From Pseudomonadota bacterium (GTDB taxonomy: Bacteria > Pseudomonadota > Gammaproteobacteria > Xanthomonadales > Rhodanobacteraceae): a stretch of DNA of 48,570 nt. The number at the start of each line of letters is the position of its first letter. The first letter of the stretch is position 1. This document shows, in pieces, positions 25,374 through 35,214 of this stretch. The notes beneath the pieces are model-generated. The model was given only the letters and a program-made list of their open reading frames with translations, did not search any database and was not told the origin of the DNA. A program made the position numbers and the translations under genes. Where the stretch lies: positions 1 through 48,570 of the forward strand of contig JAEYZH010000063.1 in assembly GCA_023430685.1 (NCBI GenBank), written 5' to 3'.

Positions 25374-26507
25374 TCAGGGCAGTTCGAAGCCGTCGTCGAA
25401 CAGGTCGTCCCAGGTCTGGTTCTCGTACGCGCCGACGTCGGTCGCGCCGAAGCGTTCGCGCGGATTCGCGTCGAGGTCGAGCACGCTCACCGGCGTGTTC
25501 GGAACCGGCGCGACACCGCGGTTGATCAGTGGCGAATCGTTGCGCAGGCGGTAGTCGCGGTTGGGCGCGTCGACGAAACCGGGATCGCCGGACAGGGGAT
25601 CCGTGCTCGCGATCGGCAGGTTGCCGCCGACGGTGCCGATCAGGCTCGATGCGGCCGCCACGCTGCCGTCTCCGATGCCGATCACCGCGCCGCCTTCGAG
25701 ATTGAGGTCGGAGATCGCATTGTCGGCGAACACGCTGTTGACGATGTCCATGTGCACGCCGCCCGCGAGCCCGGCGTGCAGGCCGCAGCCGCGCGGGCCC
25801 TGGCCGGCGCAGCGGCCGCCGACGAACGTGCTGTTCGCGACGACCACCGCATGCGCGACGCCTTCCTGGGTCGCGTTCACCGTGATTGCTGCGTGGCCGT
25901 ACGCGCTGCCCGCCGCGCTGTTGCCCGAGAACAGGCTGTTGGCGATGCGCACGAGGCCGTTCTTCACGTAGAGGTTGGCGCCGCCGCCGAAGTAGCCCTC
26001 GTTGTCGGCGACGATGAGGTTCTCGAGCCTGAACTCGGCGAGCGAATCGGCGAACGAATTGAGGTCGAGGCCGCCGCCGCGTTCGAACGTGGCCGAGTCG
26101 CCCCAGCCGTTGCGCACGCTGAGGTTGTAGACCGCGAAGCTCGCGAACGCGCTCGTGCCCGCATCCGGGAAGTACGCGATGCGCAGCACCTGGTGCTGGC
26201 CGGCGCCATCGAGGATCGTGCGCGAGGCATCGAGGCGCATCTGCGCGCAGTCGTTGCCGTCGACGTGGTACCAGCCCCCGGTCAGCGCGAGCCATCCCGC
26301 GTTCTGCGAGTTGTAGACGAACGAGCCATTGAACGTCGTGTAGATGCCTTCGCGCAGCTTGATCTCGTCGTCGCCGGGCGACGCGGCCGCTGCGGTCAGC
26401 GCCTGCTGCAGTTCGTTGTGGTCGCGCACGCACCAGCTGTCCGCGCGGACCTCGATGGCCGTCGCGAAGAGCAGTACGCCCGCCAGTCCGATGATCGCCG
26501 TACGCAT
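25374..26507 (-). CDS. Secreted parallel beta-helix protein with choice-of-anchor Q-type end and DGFE tail
   Basis: The 377-residue product has a signal peptide (about residues 1-23, ending VRAD). Repeated short strands with Asn and Gly turns (NLIVADNEGYFGGGANLYVK, NSLFSGNS, NSVFADN) indicate a right-handed parallel beta-helix. The segment DPGFVDAPNRDYRLRNDSPL and the following INRG and DVGAYE look like the choice-of-anchor Q module found in many exported proteins just before C-terminal sorting signals. Here it is followed at once by DDLFDDGFELP. The ATG at 26507 directly starts the signal peptide. Its role could be adhesion or polysaccharide binding, but this is open. Confidence 0.8.
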   Translation of the reverse strand: MRTAIIGLAGVLLFATAIEVRADSWCVRDHNELQQALTAAAASPGDDEIKLREGIYTTFNGSFVYNSQNAGWLALTGGWYHVDGNDCAQMRLDASRTILDGAGQHQVLRIAYFPDAGTSAFASFAVYNLSVRNGWGDSATFERGGGLDLNSFADSLAEFRLENLIVADNEGYFGGGANLYVKNGLVRIANSLFSGNSAAGSAYGHAAITVNATQEGVAHAVVVANSTFVGGRCAGQGPRGCGLHAGLAGGVHMDIVNSVFADNAISDLNLEGGAVIGIGDGSVAAASSLIGTVGGNLPIASTDPLSGDPGFVDAPNRDYRLRNDSPLINRGVAPVPNTPVSVLDLDANPRERFGATDVGAYENQTWDDLFDDGFELP

Positions 26508-26580
26508 GTCGTGTCCCGTTCCGGATGCCTCACTCCGAATACGGGAAGCGACGGCGAAAACCCGAACGGGGCCGCGCGGG

Positions 26581-26654
26581 TCGCCCACAGGGTGGGCTCC
26601 TACGGGCGACCGCAGCGGGTCGCGCGCGCGGGAAGCCGTGCGCGCGACCCTACT
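26581..26654. repeat. REP elements between putA and the beta-helix gene
   Basis: TCGCCCACAGGGTGGGCTCC and TAC (26581-26603) form a single copy of the element that makes the 8111-8641 array. Next to it lies a GTAGGGTCGCGCGC arm, read on the minus strand (26604-26654), whose GTAG head contains the putA stop codon. The remainder of 26508-26649 shows no gene. Confidence 0.85.
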
Positions 26655-29600
26655 CGCCGAGCGTCAGCAGCGACGCGTTGCCGCCCGCGGCCGTCGTGTT
26701 GATCGTCAGCGTGCGCTCGGTCGCGAACCGCACGAGGTAGTGCGGTCCGCCGGCCTTCGGCCCGGTGCCGCTGAGGCCTTCGCCGCCGAACGGCTGCACG
26801 CCGACCACCGCGCCGATCTGGTTGCGGTTGACGTAGCAGTTGCCGACCTTCGCGCGGCGCGAAATGTGTTCGATCGTCGCGTCGATCCGGCTGTGGATGC
26901 CGAGCGTGAGGCCGAAGCCGGTTGCGTTGATCGCGTCGATGACCTGGTCGAGCTGGTCGGATTTCCAGCGCAGCACGTGCAGCACCGGTCCGAACACTTC
27001 CTGCGTGAGCAGCGACAGCGACGGCAGTTCGTACGCGCGCGGCGCGAAGAAGGTGCCGTGCTCGCTGCCGGGCGCGAGCGTCGCCTCGGCGAGCTTCCTC
27101 GCTTCGCGATCCATGCGCTCGCAGTGTTCGACGAGGAAGCGGCGCGACGGCTCGTCGATGACCGGCCCGACATCGCTCGACAGCTTGCCGGGATCGCCGA
27201 CCACGAGTTCGGCCATCGCGCCCTTGAGCATCTCGATGACTTTGTCCGCTATGTCGTCCTGCACGTAGAGCACGCGCGCGGCCGAGCAGCGCTGGCCGGC
27301 CGAGTCGAACGCGGACGCGAGCACGTCCTTGACGAGTTGCTCGGGCAGGGCGGAGGAATCGGCGATCAGCGCGTTCTGTCCGCCGGTCTCGGCGATCAGC
27401 GCCGCGATCGGCGCATTGCGCGCGGCGAGCGTGCGGTTGATCGTCCAGGCGGTTTCGGTGGACCCGGTGAAGCACACGCCCGACACCTCGGGGCGGGTCA
27501 GCAGCGTGTTGCCGAGCACCGAGCCCTTGCACGGCACGAACTGCAGCACCCCGGCAGGCACGCCCGCTTCGTGCAGCAGCTTCACGGCGGCATGGCCGAC
27601 CAGCGTGGTCTGGTCGGCGGGCTTGGCGATCACCGCGTTGCCCGCGGCGAGGCCGGCGGCGACCTGTCCCATGAAGATCGCGAGCGGGAAGTTCCACGGG
27701 CTGATGCAGACGAACACGCCGCGACCGCGCAGGAACAGCTGGTTCGATTCGCCGGTCGGACCGGGCAGCGCTTCGGGCTGGCCGAACAGGCGCCGCGCGA
27801 GCGCCGCGTAGTAGCGGCACATGTCGGCGGCCTCGCGCACTTCGGAAATCGCGGCCGGGATCGTCTTGCCGGCCTCGCGCACGCACAGCGCGATGAACTC
27901 GCCGCGGCGCTGCTCGAGCAGGTCGGCTGCATGCTCGAGGATCGCCGCGCGGCTCGCGGCCGGCAGCAGGTCCCATTCGGGCTGCGCCGCGACCGCGTTC
28001 GCGAGCGCGCGCTCGATCGTCGCGGCATCCGCGTTGCGGCTGCGCCCGACAACCTCGCGGCGATCGGCCGGATTGGTCACGTCGCGCTCGGCTTCGGCAC
28101 TGGCCGAGCCCGGCACCAGCGGCTGCGCGGACCACGGCGCGCGCGCCGCGTTGACCGCATCCGCGAGGACCTTGAGTTCGTTGTCGTTGGCGAGGTTGAC
28201 GCCCATCGAATTCTTCCTGGAGACGTGGCCGGGGTTGTGCGCGTGCGCGGACTCTTCGCCATACAGGCGCAGCGGCAGCGGGATGCGCGGGTGCGGGCGC
28301 GACGCGAACGCGCGCACGGTTTCGGACGGATCCGCCACGAGGTCGCGGATCGCGACGTCCTCGTCGACGATGCGGTTCACGAACGAGGTGTTGGCGCCGT
28401 TCTCGAGCAGGCGCCTGACGAGATAGGGCAACAGGTCCTCGTGGCTGCCGACCGGCGCGTAGACGCGGCACGGCACGTCGAGGTGGTTCTCGCCGATCAC
28501 CTCGGCGTAGAGATCCGCGCCCATGCCGTGCAGGCGCTGGTATTCGAACGGGCGCCCGCGCGCGACATGGTGGATCGCCGCGATCGTATGCGCGTTGTGG
28601 GTCGCGAACTGCGGGTAGACGAGGTCCGCGCCCGCGTCGAACAGGCGCCGCGCGCAGGCGAGGTAGGACACGTCGGTGTTCGGCTTGCGCGTGAACACCG
28701 GATAGCCCGCAAGGCCGAGCTCCTGGGCGCGCTTGATCTCCGAATCCCAGTAGGCGCCCTTGACGAGGCGCACGCACCAGCGCCGCTGCGCCTTGCGCGC
28801 GGCCTCGGCGAGCCAGTCGATCACGAACGGCGCGCGCTTCTGGTAGGCCTGCACCGCGAGGCCGAAGCCGTCCCAGCCCGCGAGCGACGCGTCCTCGAAC
28901 ACCGCGCCGATCACTTCGAGGGAGAGCTCGAGCCGATCCGCTTCCTCGGCGTCCACAGTCATGCCGATGCCGTTCTGCTTGGCGAGTTGCGCGAGTTCGA
29001 GCACCTTGGGCACGAGCTCGGCATGCACGCGCGCGCGCTTGGCGACCTCGTAGCGCGGATGCAGCGCCGACAGCTTGACCGAGATCGACGGCGCCGCGAG
29101 CACGCTGTCGAACGGTCCACGCCGGCCGAGCGCGGTGATCGCGTCCTTGTAGGCCTTGTGGTAGCGCTCGGCGTCGGGCTGGGTCAGCGCCGCCTCGCCG
29201 AGCATGTCGTAGGAATAGCGATAGGCCGCATTGTCCTTGTGCGCGGAACGGTCGAGCGCTTCCTCGATGGTGCGACCCATCACGAACTGGTGGCCCATGA
29301 TGCGCATCGCCTGGCGCACCGCGAGGCGCACCACCGGTTCGCCCGCGCGCCCGACCAGGCGCTTGAGCGCGCCGCCGAAGTCCCGGCGCGTGTCTTCGGC
29401 CAGCGCGACGAGCCGGCCGGTGAGCATCAGGCCCCAGGTCGAGGCATTCACGAACATCGAATCGCTGCCGCCGAGGTGCCGCTTCCAGTCGGCCTCGCCG
29501 AGCTTGTCGCGGATCAGCTTGTCCGCGGTGGCCGAATCGGGGATGCGCAGCAGCGCTTCCGCGACGCACATCAGCAGCACGCCTTCCTCGCTCGAGAGGT

Positions 29601-29832
29601 CGTACTGGCGCATGAAGGATTCGACCGCGCTCTGGTCCGAAGCCTTGCTGCGGACGCGCGCGACGAGTTCGGTCGCGCGCGCGAGCACGAGTTCGCGTTC
29701 GGCCGGCGGCAGGCTGGCCTGGCCGAGCAGTTCCTCGACCGCCTCGGCCTCGTCGCGCGCCCACGCCGCGGTGATGCGGGCCCAGGCCGCCGTGGCGGCG
29801 GGAGGGAGCTCGGGAAGCAGCTGTGCGGTCAA
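26650..29832 (-). CDS. putA: Bifunctional proline dehydrogenase / delta-1-pyrroline-5-carboxylate dehydrogenase PutA
   Basis: The 1060-residue product combines the proline dehydrogenase barrel (RLVKGAYWDSEIKRAQE, YPQFATHNAHT, FEYQRLHGMG) with an aldehyde dehydrogenase half (CISPWNFPLAIF, CFTGSTETAW, ETGGQNALI). The catalytic Cys849 lies in SAGQRCSAARV. Proline is oxidised to glutamate in two steps, with electrons entering the quinone pool through FAD. The N-terminus starts with a short arm followed by an alpha-helical region; there is no ribbon-helix-helix DNA-binding domain, so this PutA is probably not an autorepressor. It is divergent from coxB. The stop codon is within a GTAG repeat. Confidence 0.96.
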   Translation of the reverse strand: MTAQLLPELPPAATAAWARITAAWARDEAEAVEELLGQASLPPAERELVLARATELVARVRSKASDQSAVESFMRQYDLSSEEGVLLMCVAEALLRIPDSATADKLIRDKLGEADWKRHLGGSDSMFVNASTWGLMLTGRLVALAEDTRRDFGGALKRLVGRAGEPVVRLAVRQAMRIMGHQFVMGRTIEEALDRSAHKDNAAYRYSYDMLGEAALTQPDAERYHKAYKDAITALGRRGPFDSVLAAPSISVKLSALHPRYEVAKRARVHAELVPKVLELAQLAKQNGIGMTVDAEEADRLELSLEVIGAVFEDASLAGWDGFGLAVQAYQKRAPFVIDWLAEAARKAQRRWCVRLVKGAYWDSEIKRAQELGLAGYPVFTRKPNTDVSYLACARRLFDAGADLVYPQFATHNAHTIAAIHHVARGRPFEYQRLHGMGADLYAEVIGENHLDVPCRVYAPVGSHEDLLPYLVRRLLENGANTSFVNRIVDEDVAIRDLVADPSETVRAFASRPHPRIPLPLRLYGEESAHAHNPGHVSRKNSMGVNLANDNELKVLADAVNAARAPWSAQPLVPGSASAEAERDVTNPADRREVVGRSRNADAATIERALANAVAAQPEWDLLPAASRAAILEHAADLLEQRRGEFIALCVREAGKTIPAAISEVREAADMCRYYAALARRLFGQPEALPGPTGESNQLFLRGRGVFVCISPWNFPLAIFMGQVAAGLAAGNAVIAKPADQTTLVGHAAVKLLHEAGVPAGVLQFVPCKGSVLGNTLLTRPEVSGVCFTGSTETAWTINRTLAARNAPIAALIAETGGQNALIADSSALPEQLVKDVLASAFDSAGQRCSAARVLYVQDDIADKVIEMLKGAMAELVVGDPGKLSSDVGPVIDEPSRRFLVEHCERMDREARKLAEATLAPGSEHGTFFAPRAYELPSLSLLTQEVFGPVLHVLRWKSDQLDQVIDAINATGFGLTLGIHSRIDATIEHISRRAKVGNCYVNRNQIGAVVGVQPFGGEGLSGTGPKAGGPHYLVRFATERTLTINTTAAGGNASLLTLGE

Positions 29833-30100
29833 GGCGAACCTCGTCTCGGTGCCGCCGGCGAACGGCGGAAGGTCCGCTAGTGTAGTGAGCGCCGACCCCA
29901 GCGTGTAGTGACCGCGCGCGCGGGCGCGCCCCGCAAGCCGCGCAGCGCGTCTCGCACGGGCGTGGCGAGTTGCCGCGCCCGCTCGCGCTCCACTATGATC
30001 TACCGGATTACGCCCCGATCCGCCGAGATGTCACGGCCTGCGTCGGAGCTCGCCTGCGACAGCGGGCGATGCGGGGCGAAACCGGCCGTTCTGACAGGTG

Positions 30101-31006
30101 ATGGCAATGATTTCATCCGGGGTCCTGCGCGCCAGGCGCGCCTTCGCGGCGCTCGCGTTGCTGGCGGGAGGCGCCGCCATGGCGAATCCAGAGCCGTGGC
30201 AGCTCAACATGACGCCCGGCGTGACGTCGATCGCGCAGCGCATCCATGGCGTGCACATGCTCGCGTTCTGGGTCTGCGTCGTGATCGGCATCATCGTGTT
30301 CGGCGCGATGATTTACGCGATGGTGCGCTTCCGCAAGTCGAAGGGCGCGGTCGCCGCGACCTGGAGCCACAACACGACGATGGAAGCGATCTGGACCGTG
30401 ATCCCGATCATCATCCTCGTGGTGATGGCGTGGCCGGCGACCAAGCTGCTGGTCGACATGGCCGACGTCGAGAATTCCGAGATGACCGTGAAGGTCACCG
30501 GCTACCAGTGGAAGTGGCGCTACGAGTACGTCAGCTACTACGACCAGGCGCCCGGCATCAATTTCATCTCGAGCCTCGACGCCGAATCCAACGCCGCGCG
30601 CCAGCCCGGTTCCAACGTCGACCCCGCCTCGATCCGCGACGGCGACTATCCGAGCTACCTGCTCGAAGTCGACAAGCCGCTGGTGCTGCCGGTCGGCGTC
30701 AAGGTGCGCTTCGTGATCACCGCCGACGACGTGATCCACGCGTGGTGGGTGCCGAGCCTCGGCTGGAAGCAGGATGCGATCCCCGGGATCATCAATTCGC
30801 GCTGGACCCAGATCGACACGCCGGGCACCTACCGCGGCCAATGCGCCGAGCTGTGCGGGAAGGACCACGGTTACATGCCGATCGTCGTGAAGGCGCTGCC
30901 GAAGGCCGAGTTCGAGCAGTGGCTGGCCGCGCAGCAGGCCGCGCAGGCCGCCGCGAAGGCGCCCGCCACCGTGCACGTCGCCGGCACGCCCGCCACCCAG
31001 GGCTGA
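30101..31006 (+). CDS. coxB: Cytochrome c oxidase subunit II
   Basis: The 301-residue product has a signal peptide, two transmembrane helices (about residues 48-70 and 92-112) and a periplasmic cupredoxin domain. The CuA site is complete in QCAELCGKDHGYM (C248, E250, C252, H256, M259) with the earlier His in VIHAWWVPS. There is no C-terminal haem c domain, so it is an aa3 rather than caa3 type. ATG codons at 30101 and 30107 are both possible starts. The 268-bp gap from putA (29833-30100) should hold the divergent promoters; no clear consensus was seen. It is the first gene of the cox operon. Confidence 0.95.
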   Translation: MAMISSGVLRARRAFAALALLAGGAAMANPEPWQLNMTPGVTSIAQRIHGVHMLAFWVCVVIGIIVFGAMIYAMVRFRKSKGAVAATWSHNTTMEAIWTVIPIIILVVMAWPATKLLVDMADVENSEMTVKVTGYQWKWRYEYVSYYDQAPGINFISSLDAESNAARQPGSNVDPASIRDGDYPSYLLEVDKPLVLPVGVKVRFVITADDVIHAWWVPSLGWKQDAIPGIINSRWTQIDTPGTYRGQCAELCGKDHGYMPIVVKALPKAEFEQWLAAQQAAQAAAKAPATVHVAGTPATQG

Positions 31007-31079
31007 TCGCACCACCGTTTCATCCCGCCGCCGGCCGGCCACCCGCCGCGCGGAAGGGACACCAGAGAGGTTTCAGGCC

Positions 31080-32708
31080 ATGGCCGCAGTCAATCCCGCC
31101 ATCCACCACGACGTCCACGACGACCACGACCACAAGCCGCAAGGCTTCCTGCATCGCTGGCTGTTCACGACCAACCACAAGGACATCGGTACGCTGTACC
31201 TGGTGTTCTCGCTGCTGATGTTCTTCATCGGCGGTTCGATGGCGATGGTCATCCGCGCGGAACTGTTCCAGCCCGGCCTGCAGCTCGTGCAGCCCGAGTT
31301 CTTCAACTCGATGACCACGATGCACGCGCTGATCATGATCTTCGGCGCGGTGATGCCGGCGTTCGTCGGCCTCGGCAACTGGATGATCCCGCTGATGGTC
31401 GGCGCGCCGGACATGGCGCTGCCGCGCATGAACAACTGGTCGTTCTGGATCCTGCCGTTCGCGTTCTTCCTGCTGCTGATGACGCTGTTCCTGCCGGGCG
31501 GCGCGCCGCAGGGCGGCTGGACCATGTATCCGCCGCTGTCGCTGCAGGGCGGCAGCAACGTCGCCTTCATGATCTTCGCGGTGCACCTGATGGGCATCAG
31601 CTCGATCATGGGCGCGATCAACATCATCGCGACGATCCTCAACATGCGCGCGCCGGGCATGGACCTGCTCAAGATGCCGGTGTTCGTGTGGAGCTGGCTG
31701 ATCACCGCGTTCCTGCTGATCGCGGTGATGCCGGTGCTCGCGGGCGCGGTCACGATGCTGCTGACCGACAAGTTCTTCGGCACGAGTTTCTTCAACGCGG
31801 CCGGCGGCGGCGATCCGGTGATGTTCCAGCACATCTTCTGGTTCTTCGGGCACCCCGAGGTCTACATCATGATCCTCCCGGCGTTCGGCATCGTGTCGGA
31901 GATCATCCCGACCTTCAGCCGCAAGCCGATCTTCGGTTACCAGGCGATGGTGTACGCGATCGCGTCGATCGCGTTCCTGTCCTTCATCGTCTGGGCGCAC
32001 CACATGTTCTCGGTCGGCATGCCGCTCGGCGGCGAGCTGTTCTTCATGTACGCGACGATGCTGATCGCGATCCCGACCGGCGTGAAGGTGTTCAACTGGG
32101 TCTCCACGATGTGGGAGGGCTCGATGACGTTCGAGACGCCGATGCTGTTCGCGATCGCGTTCGTCGTGCTGTTCACGATCGGCGGGTTCTCGGGCGTCAT
32201 GTGCGCGATCGTGCCGGCCGACTTCCAGTACCAGGACACCTACTTCGTCGTCGCGCATTTCCACTACGTGCTGGTGACCGGCGCGGTGTTCGCGATCATG
32301 GGCTCGGCGTACTACTGGCTCCCGAAGTGGTGCGGGAACATGTATTCCGAGCGCTGGGGCAAGATCCATTTCTGGATGAGCACGATCTCGGTCAACGTGC
32401 TGTTCTTCCCGCAGCACTTCCTCGGCCTCGCGGGCATGCCGCGGCGCATCCCCGATTACAACGTCGCGTTCGCCGATTTCAACATGATCTCCTCGATCGG
32501 CGGTTTCTGGTTCGGCGCGAGCCAGCTGATCTTCGTCGGCGTGGTCATCCACGCGGTGTACTTCTCGAAGCAGCGTGCGACCAGCCAGGTCTGGGAAGGC
32601 GCGCACGGCCTCGAGTGGACGGTGCCGTCGCCGGCGCCGCACCACACGTTCACGACGCCGCCGGTGATCGACAACAGCATGCTGGCCCACGGTGATGTCA
32701 GTCATTGA
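31080..32708 (+). CDS. coxA: Cytochrome c oxidase subunit I
   Basis: The 542-residue product is a 12-helix haem-copper oxidase subunit. TTMHALIMIFG carries a low-spin haem a ligand, and FWFFGHPEVYIMILP contains the cross-linked His-Tyr pair of the active site. WAHHMFSVG supplies two CuB histidines and VVAHFHYVLVTG the haem ligands. The N-terminus is His/Asp-rich. An agagagg site precedes the ATG. It reduces oxygen to water and pumps protons. Confidence 0.97.
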   Translation: MAAVNPAIHHDVHDDHDHKPQGFLHRWLFTTNHKDIGTLYLVFSLLMFFIGGSMAMVIRAELFQPGLQLVQPEFFNSMTTMHALIMIFGAVMPAFVGLGNWMIPLMVGAPDMALPRMNNWSFWILPFAFFLLLMTLFLPGGAPQGGWTMYPPLSLQGGSNVAFMIFAVHLMGISSIMGAINIIATILNMRAPGMDLLKMPVFVWSWLITAFLLIAVMPVLAGAVTMLLTDKFFGTSFFNAAGGGDPVMFQHIFWFFGHPEVYIMILPAFGIVSEIIPTFSRKPIFGYQAMVYAIASIAFLSFIVWAHHMFSVGMPLGGELFFMYATMLIAIPTGVKVFNWVSTMWEGSMTFETPMLFAIAFVVLFTIGGFSGVMCAIVPADFQYQDTYFVVAHFHYVLVTGAVFAIMGSAYYWLPKWCGNMYSERWGKIHFWMSTISVNVLFFPQHFLGLAGMPRRIPDYNVAFADFNMISSIGGFWFGASQLIFVGVVIHAVYFSKQRATSQVWEGAHGLEWTVPSPAPHHTFTTPPVIDNSMLAHGDVSH

Positions 32709-32873
32709 CTGGTGCAATCGTCCATGATTGCGGTGGCGACATGGGCGAGCGGCGACCTGCATCTTTTTCCCCATTCGAGAGTCCAGGAGCGGCCATCCCT
32801 GGCCGCACTCTTCAACCAACAGCCTCGCTTCGTTGAGTGTCGCGGGGGATAGCCAGAGGAACCTGCAGGAATC

Positions 32874-33482
32874 GTGGAAGCCGGGAACGCCAGCACGGGG
32901 AATAGCGAGACGCAGCGACGCCACCTCGGCGTGCTGAAGGTCGGGCTGGTGGTGTGCGCGTGCGCGTTCCTGTTCGGGTTCGCGATGGTGCCGCTCTACC
33001 GCGTGGTCTGCGAACAGGTGCTCGGCATCAAGCTCGCCGAGGTGCCGGTCGGCGCCGCGGCGGCCGAGGGCCTCGTCGAGGACACCAGCCGCACCGTCGT
33101 CGTGCAGTTCGTCGCAGGCGTCAACAGCCGCCTGCCGTGGGAGTTCGCACCCGAGCAGACGCGCATCGAAGTGCACCCGGGCAAGCTCACCGAGGCCTGG
33201 TTCGACGCGCACAACCTGTCGGGCGAAGCGATCGTCGGCAATGCGGTGCCGAGCGTCGCGCCGAGCGAGGCCTCGCTGTATTTCAGCAAGACCGAATGCT
33301 TCTGCTTCACCGAACAGGTCCTGCAGGCCGGCGAATCGCGGCGCATGCCGGTGCGCTTCTTCGTCGATCCGCGGCTGCCCGCGGGCATCGGCGAGCTGAC
33401 GCTGTCGTACACGTTCTACGAAAACGAAGTCGCCACGCGGCGGCTGGCCGACACCGCCTCGCCGCAACCGGCGGCCGGTTGA
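32874..33482 (+). CDS. ctaG: Cytochrome c oxidase assembly protein CtaG/Cox11
   Basis: The 202-residue product has one N-terminal transmembrane helix (about residues 20-42, ending MVPLYRVVCE) and a periplasmic copper-binding domain with the CFCF motif (C142, C144). It inserts CuB into CoxA. The GTG start at 32874 follows caggaatc. The 165 bp after coxA hold a small stem-loop (32789-32806, gcggcca-tccc-tggccgc) but no gene. Confidence 0.94.
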   Translation: MEAGNASTGNSETQRRHLGVLKVGLVVCACAFLFGFAMVPLYRVVCEQVLGIKLAEVPVGAAAAEGLVEDTSRTVVVQFVAGVNSRLPWEFAPEQTRIEVHPGKLTEAWFDAHNLSGEAIVGNAVPSVAPSEASLYFSKTECFCFTEQVLQAGESRRMPVRFFVDPRLPAGIGELTLSYTFYENEVATRRLADTASPQPAAG

Positions 33483-33512
33483 CACTACGCATACTGAGCA
33501 GGACACGTCGCC

Positions 33513-34382
33513 ATGGCGCAAACACAAGGTGCTTACTACGTTCCCCACGGCAGCCATTGGCCGATCATCGGTTCGTTCGGCCTGCTCGCCACCGTCGGTG
33601 GCGCCGGCATGTGGCTCAACGAATCCGAGCGCCTGGGCAAGCCGGTGATGTTCCTCGGCATCGCGCTGCTGATCGTGATGATGTTCGGCTGGTTCGGCAC
33701 GGTGATCCGCGAATCCGTGCGCGGCTACTACAACAACCAGGTCGACACCTCGTTCCGCATGGGAATGATGTGGTTCATCTTCTCGGAAGTGATGTTCTTC
33801 GCCGCGTTCTTCGGCGCGCTGTTCTACGCGCGCATGTACTCGATCCCGTGGCTCGGCGGCGAGGGCCATGGCGCGGAGACCAATGCGTTCCTGTGGCCGG
33901 ACTACTCCGCCGCGTGGCCGACCAACGGACCCGGGGACATCGGCGGCCACTATTCGACGATGTCGCCATGGGGCATCCCGCTGCTCAACACACTGCTGCT
34001 GCTGACCTCGGGCGTCACGATCACGATCGCGCACCATGCGTTGCGCGCCGGCCATCGCACGCGCCTTCTGGTGGCGCTCGGGCTCACGGTGCTGCTCGGC
34101 GCGGTGTTCCTCGGCTTCCAGGTCTACGAGTACGTGCACGCCTACCGCGACCTCAACCTGACGCTCGGCAGCGGCATCTACGGTTCGACCTTCTTCATGC
34201 TGACCGGATTCCACGGACTGCACGTGACGCTCGGCGCGATCATGCTCACGGTGATCTGGTTCCGTTGCGCCAAGGGCCACTTCACGCGCGACCAGCACTT
34301 CGGCTTCGAAGCAGTCGCGTGGTACTGGCACTTCGTCGACGTGGTGTGGCTGGGCCTGTTCCTGTTCGTGTACGTGCTGTAG
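33513..34382 (+). CDS. coxC: Cytochrome c oxidase subunit III
   Basis: The 289-residue product has seven predicted transmembrane helices and family signatures MMWFIFSEVMFFAAFFGA, FFMLTGFHGLHVTLG and WYWHFVDVVWLGLF. It follows ctaG by 30 bp with a gagcagga ribosome site. It completes the three-subunit oxidase core. Confidence 0.96.
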   Translation: MAQTQGAYYVPHGSHWPIIGSFGLLATVGGAGMWLNESERLGKPVMFLGIALLIVMMFGWFGTVIRESVRGYYNNQVDTSFRMGMMWFIFSEVMFFAAFFGALFYARMYSIPWLGGEGHGAETNAFLWPDYSAAWPTNGPGDIGGHYSTMSPWGIPLLNTLLLLTSGVTITIAHHALRAGHRTRLLVALGLTVLLGAVFLGFQVYEYVHAYRDLNLTLGSGIYGSTFFMLTGFHGLHVTLGAIMLTVIWFRCAKGHFTRDQHFGFEAVAWYWHFVDVVWLGLFLFVYVL

Positions 34383-34390
34383 TGCGTGCA

Positions 34391-34422
34391 TGCCCGGCGA
34401 GGGCCCGCGCTCTCGCCGGCAT
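34391..34422 (+). other. Hairpin after coxC, in the position where DUF2909 genes usually lie
   Basis: ccggcgag and ctcgccgg form an 8-bp stem 9 bp after coxC. There is no T-run. The 115-bp gap to surf1 also contains a 20-codon frame (34439-34501, MNVRIAGHSR...) that overlaps the surf1 start by ATGA; I do not regard it as a convincing gene. Confidence 0.4.
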
Positions 34423-34497
34423 CGGGACCGAAGTGGACATGAACGTGCGCATCGCCGGGCATTCGCGGGCCGCGGCATGCGCCGCAGGCGGGCCGGC

Positions 34498-35214
34498 ATG
34501 AGCCGAAGCTGGCACCGACCGCGCGCATTCGCGGTCGCGTTGACCGTTGCCGGCGTCGCCGTGTTCCTCGCGCTCGCGGCGTGGCAGTTCCGCCGCGCGC
34601 ACGAGAAGGAACTGCTGTTCGACGCGCTCGCCCACGCGGGCACGCAGGCGCCGGTTTCGCTCGACGTCGCGCGCCGCGAAGCGTCCGACGGCAGCTACCC
34701 GGTCGTGCGCGTCGAAGGACGCTTCGATCCCCGGCGCCAGTACCTGCTCGACAACCAGGTGCGTGGTCCACGTACCGGCGTGATGGCATACGCCGTCTTC
34801 GAGCCGGACGAGGGCGGACCCGCATTGCTCGTCAACCGCGGGTTCCTCGCGCGCGAAGCCGCGAGGCTGCCCGAGCCACCGCCGCTGCCCGCATCGCACG
34901 TCGCGATCGACGCGATCTACGCGCCGCCGCCCGGGGTCGGGTTGCGCATGGGCGGCAACGTGCTGCCACGGCAGGCGCAGTGGCCCAAGACCGTGATCTA
35001 CATCGACCTCGGCGAAATCGCCGCGGATGCAGCGCGCGAACTCGATGCACGCGTGCTGCTGCAGATCGGCGACGATCCGCGCTTCGCGCGCGACTGGACG
35101 CCTGCGGTATTCCCGCCGGTGCGCCACCTGGGCTATGCCTGGACCTGGCTCACCTTCGCCCTCGTCGCCGTCGCGACTTTCCTGGTCCTGCACTGGCGCA
35201 GGCGAGAACCCTGA
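34498..35214 (+). CDS. SURF1-family cytochrome oxidase assembly protein
   Basis: The 238-residue product has two transmembrane helices, near the N-terminus (FAVALTVAGVAVFLALAAWQ) and C-terminus (LTFALVAVATFLVLHW), and between them the SURF1 signatures LAAWQFRRAHEKE, YLLDNQ and LVNRGFL. It helps haem a delivery to CoxA. The ATG at 34498 was preferred over an upstream in-frame one because it starts directly before the membrane segment. Confidence 0.93.
   Translation: MSRSWHRPRAFAVALTVAGVAVFLALAAWQFRRAHEKELLFDALAHAGTQAPVSLDVARREASDGSYPVVRVEGRFDPRRQYLLDNQVRGPRTGVMAYAVFEPDEGGPALLVNRGFLAREAARLPEPPPLPASHVAIDAIYAPPPGVGLRMGGNVLPRQAQWPKTVIYIDLGEIAADAARELDARVLLQIGDDPRFARDWTPAVFPPVRHLGYAWTWLTFALVAVATFLVLHWRRREP

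Noticed and set aside
26344..29880. An open frame of over 1100 codons antisense to putA and the beta-helix gene
   Set aside because: High GC removes stop codons in this frame; the translation has no recognisable motif and PutA is complete on the other strand.
34439..34501. 20-codon frame before surf1
   Set aside because: It has an ATGA overlap with surf1 but is very short, has no membrane segments like DUF2909, and Arg/Ala composition typical of chance frames.
31020..34643. A frame of 1200 codons antisense to coxA-ctaG-coxC
   Set aside because: Composition is a shadow of the cox genes (His/Asp/Arg-rich), with no start context and no domain.
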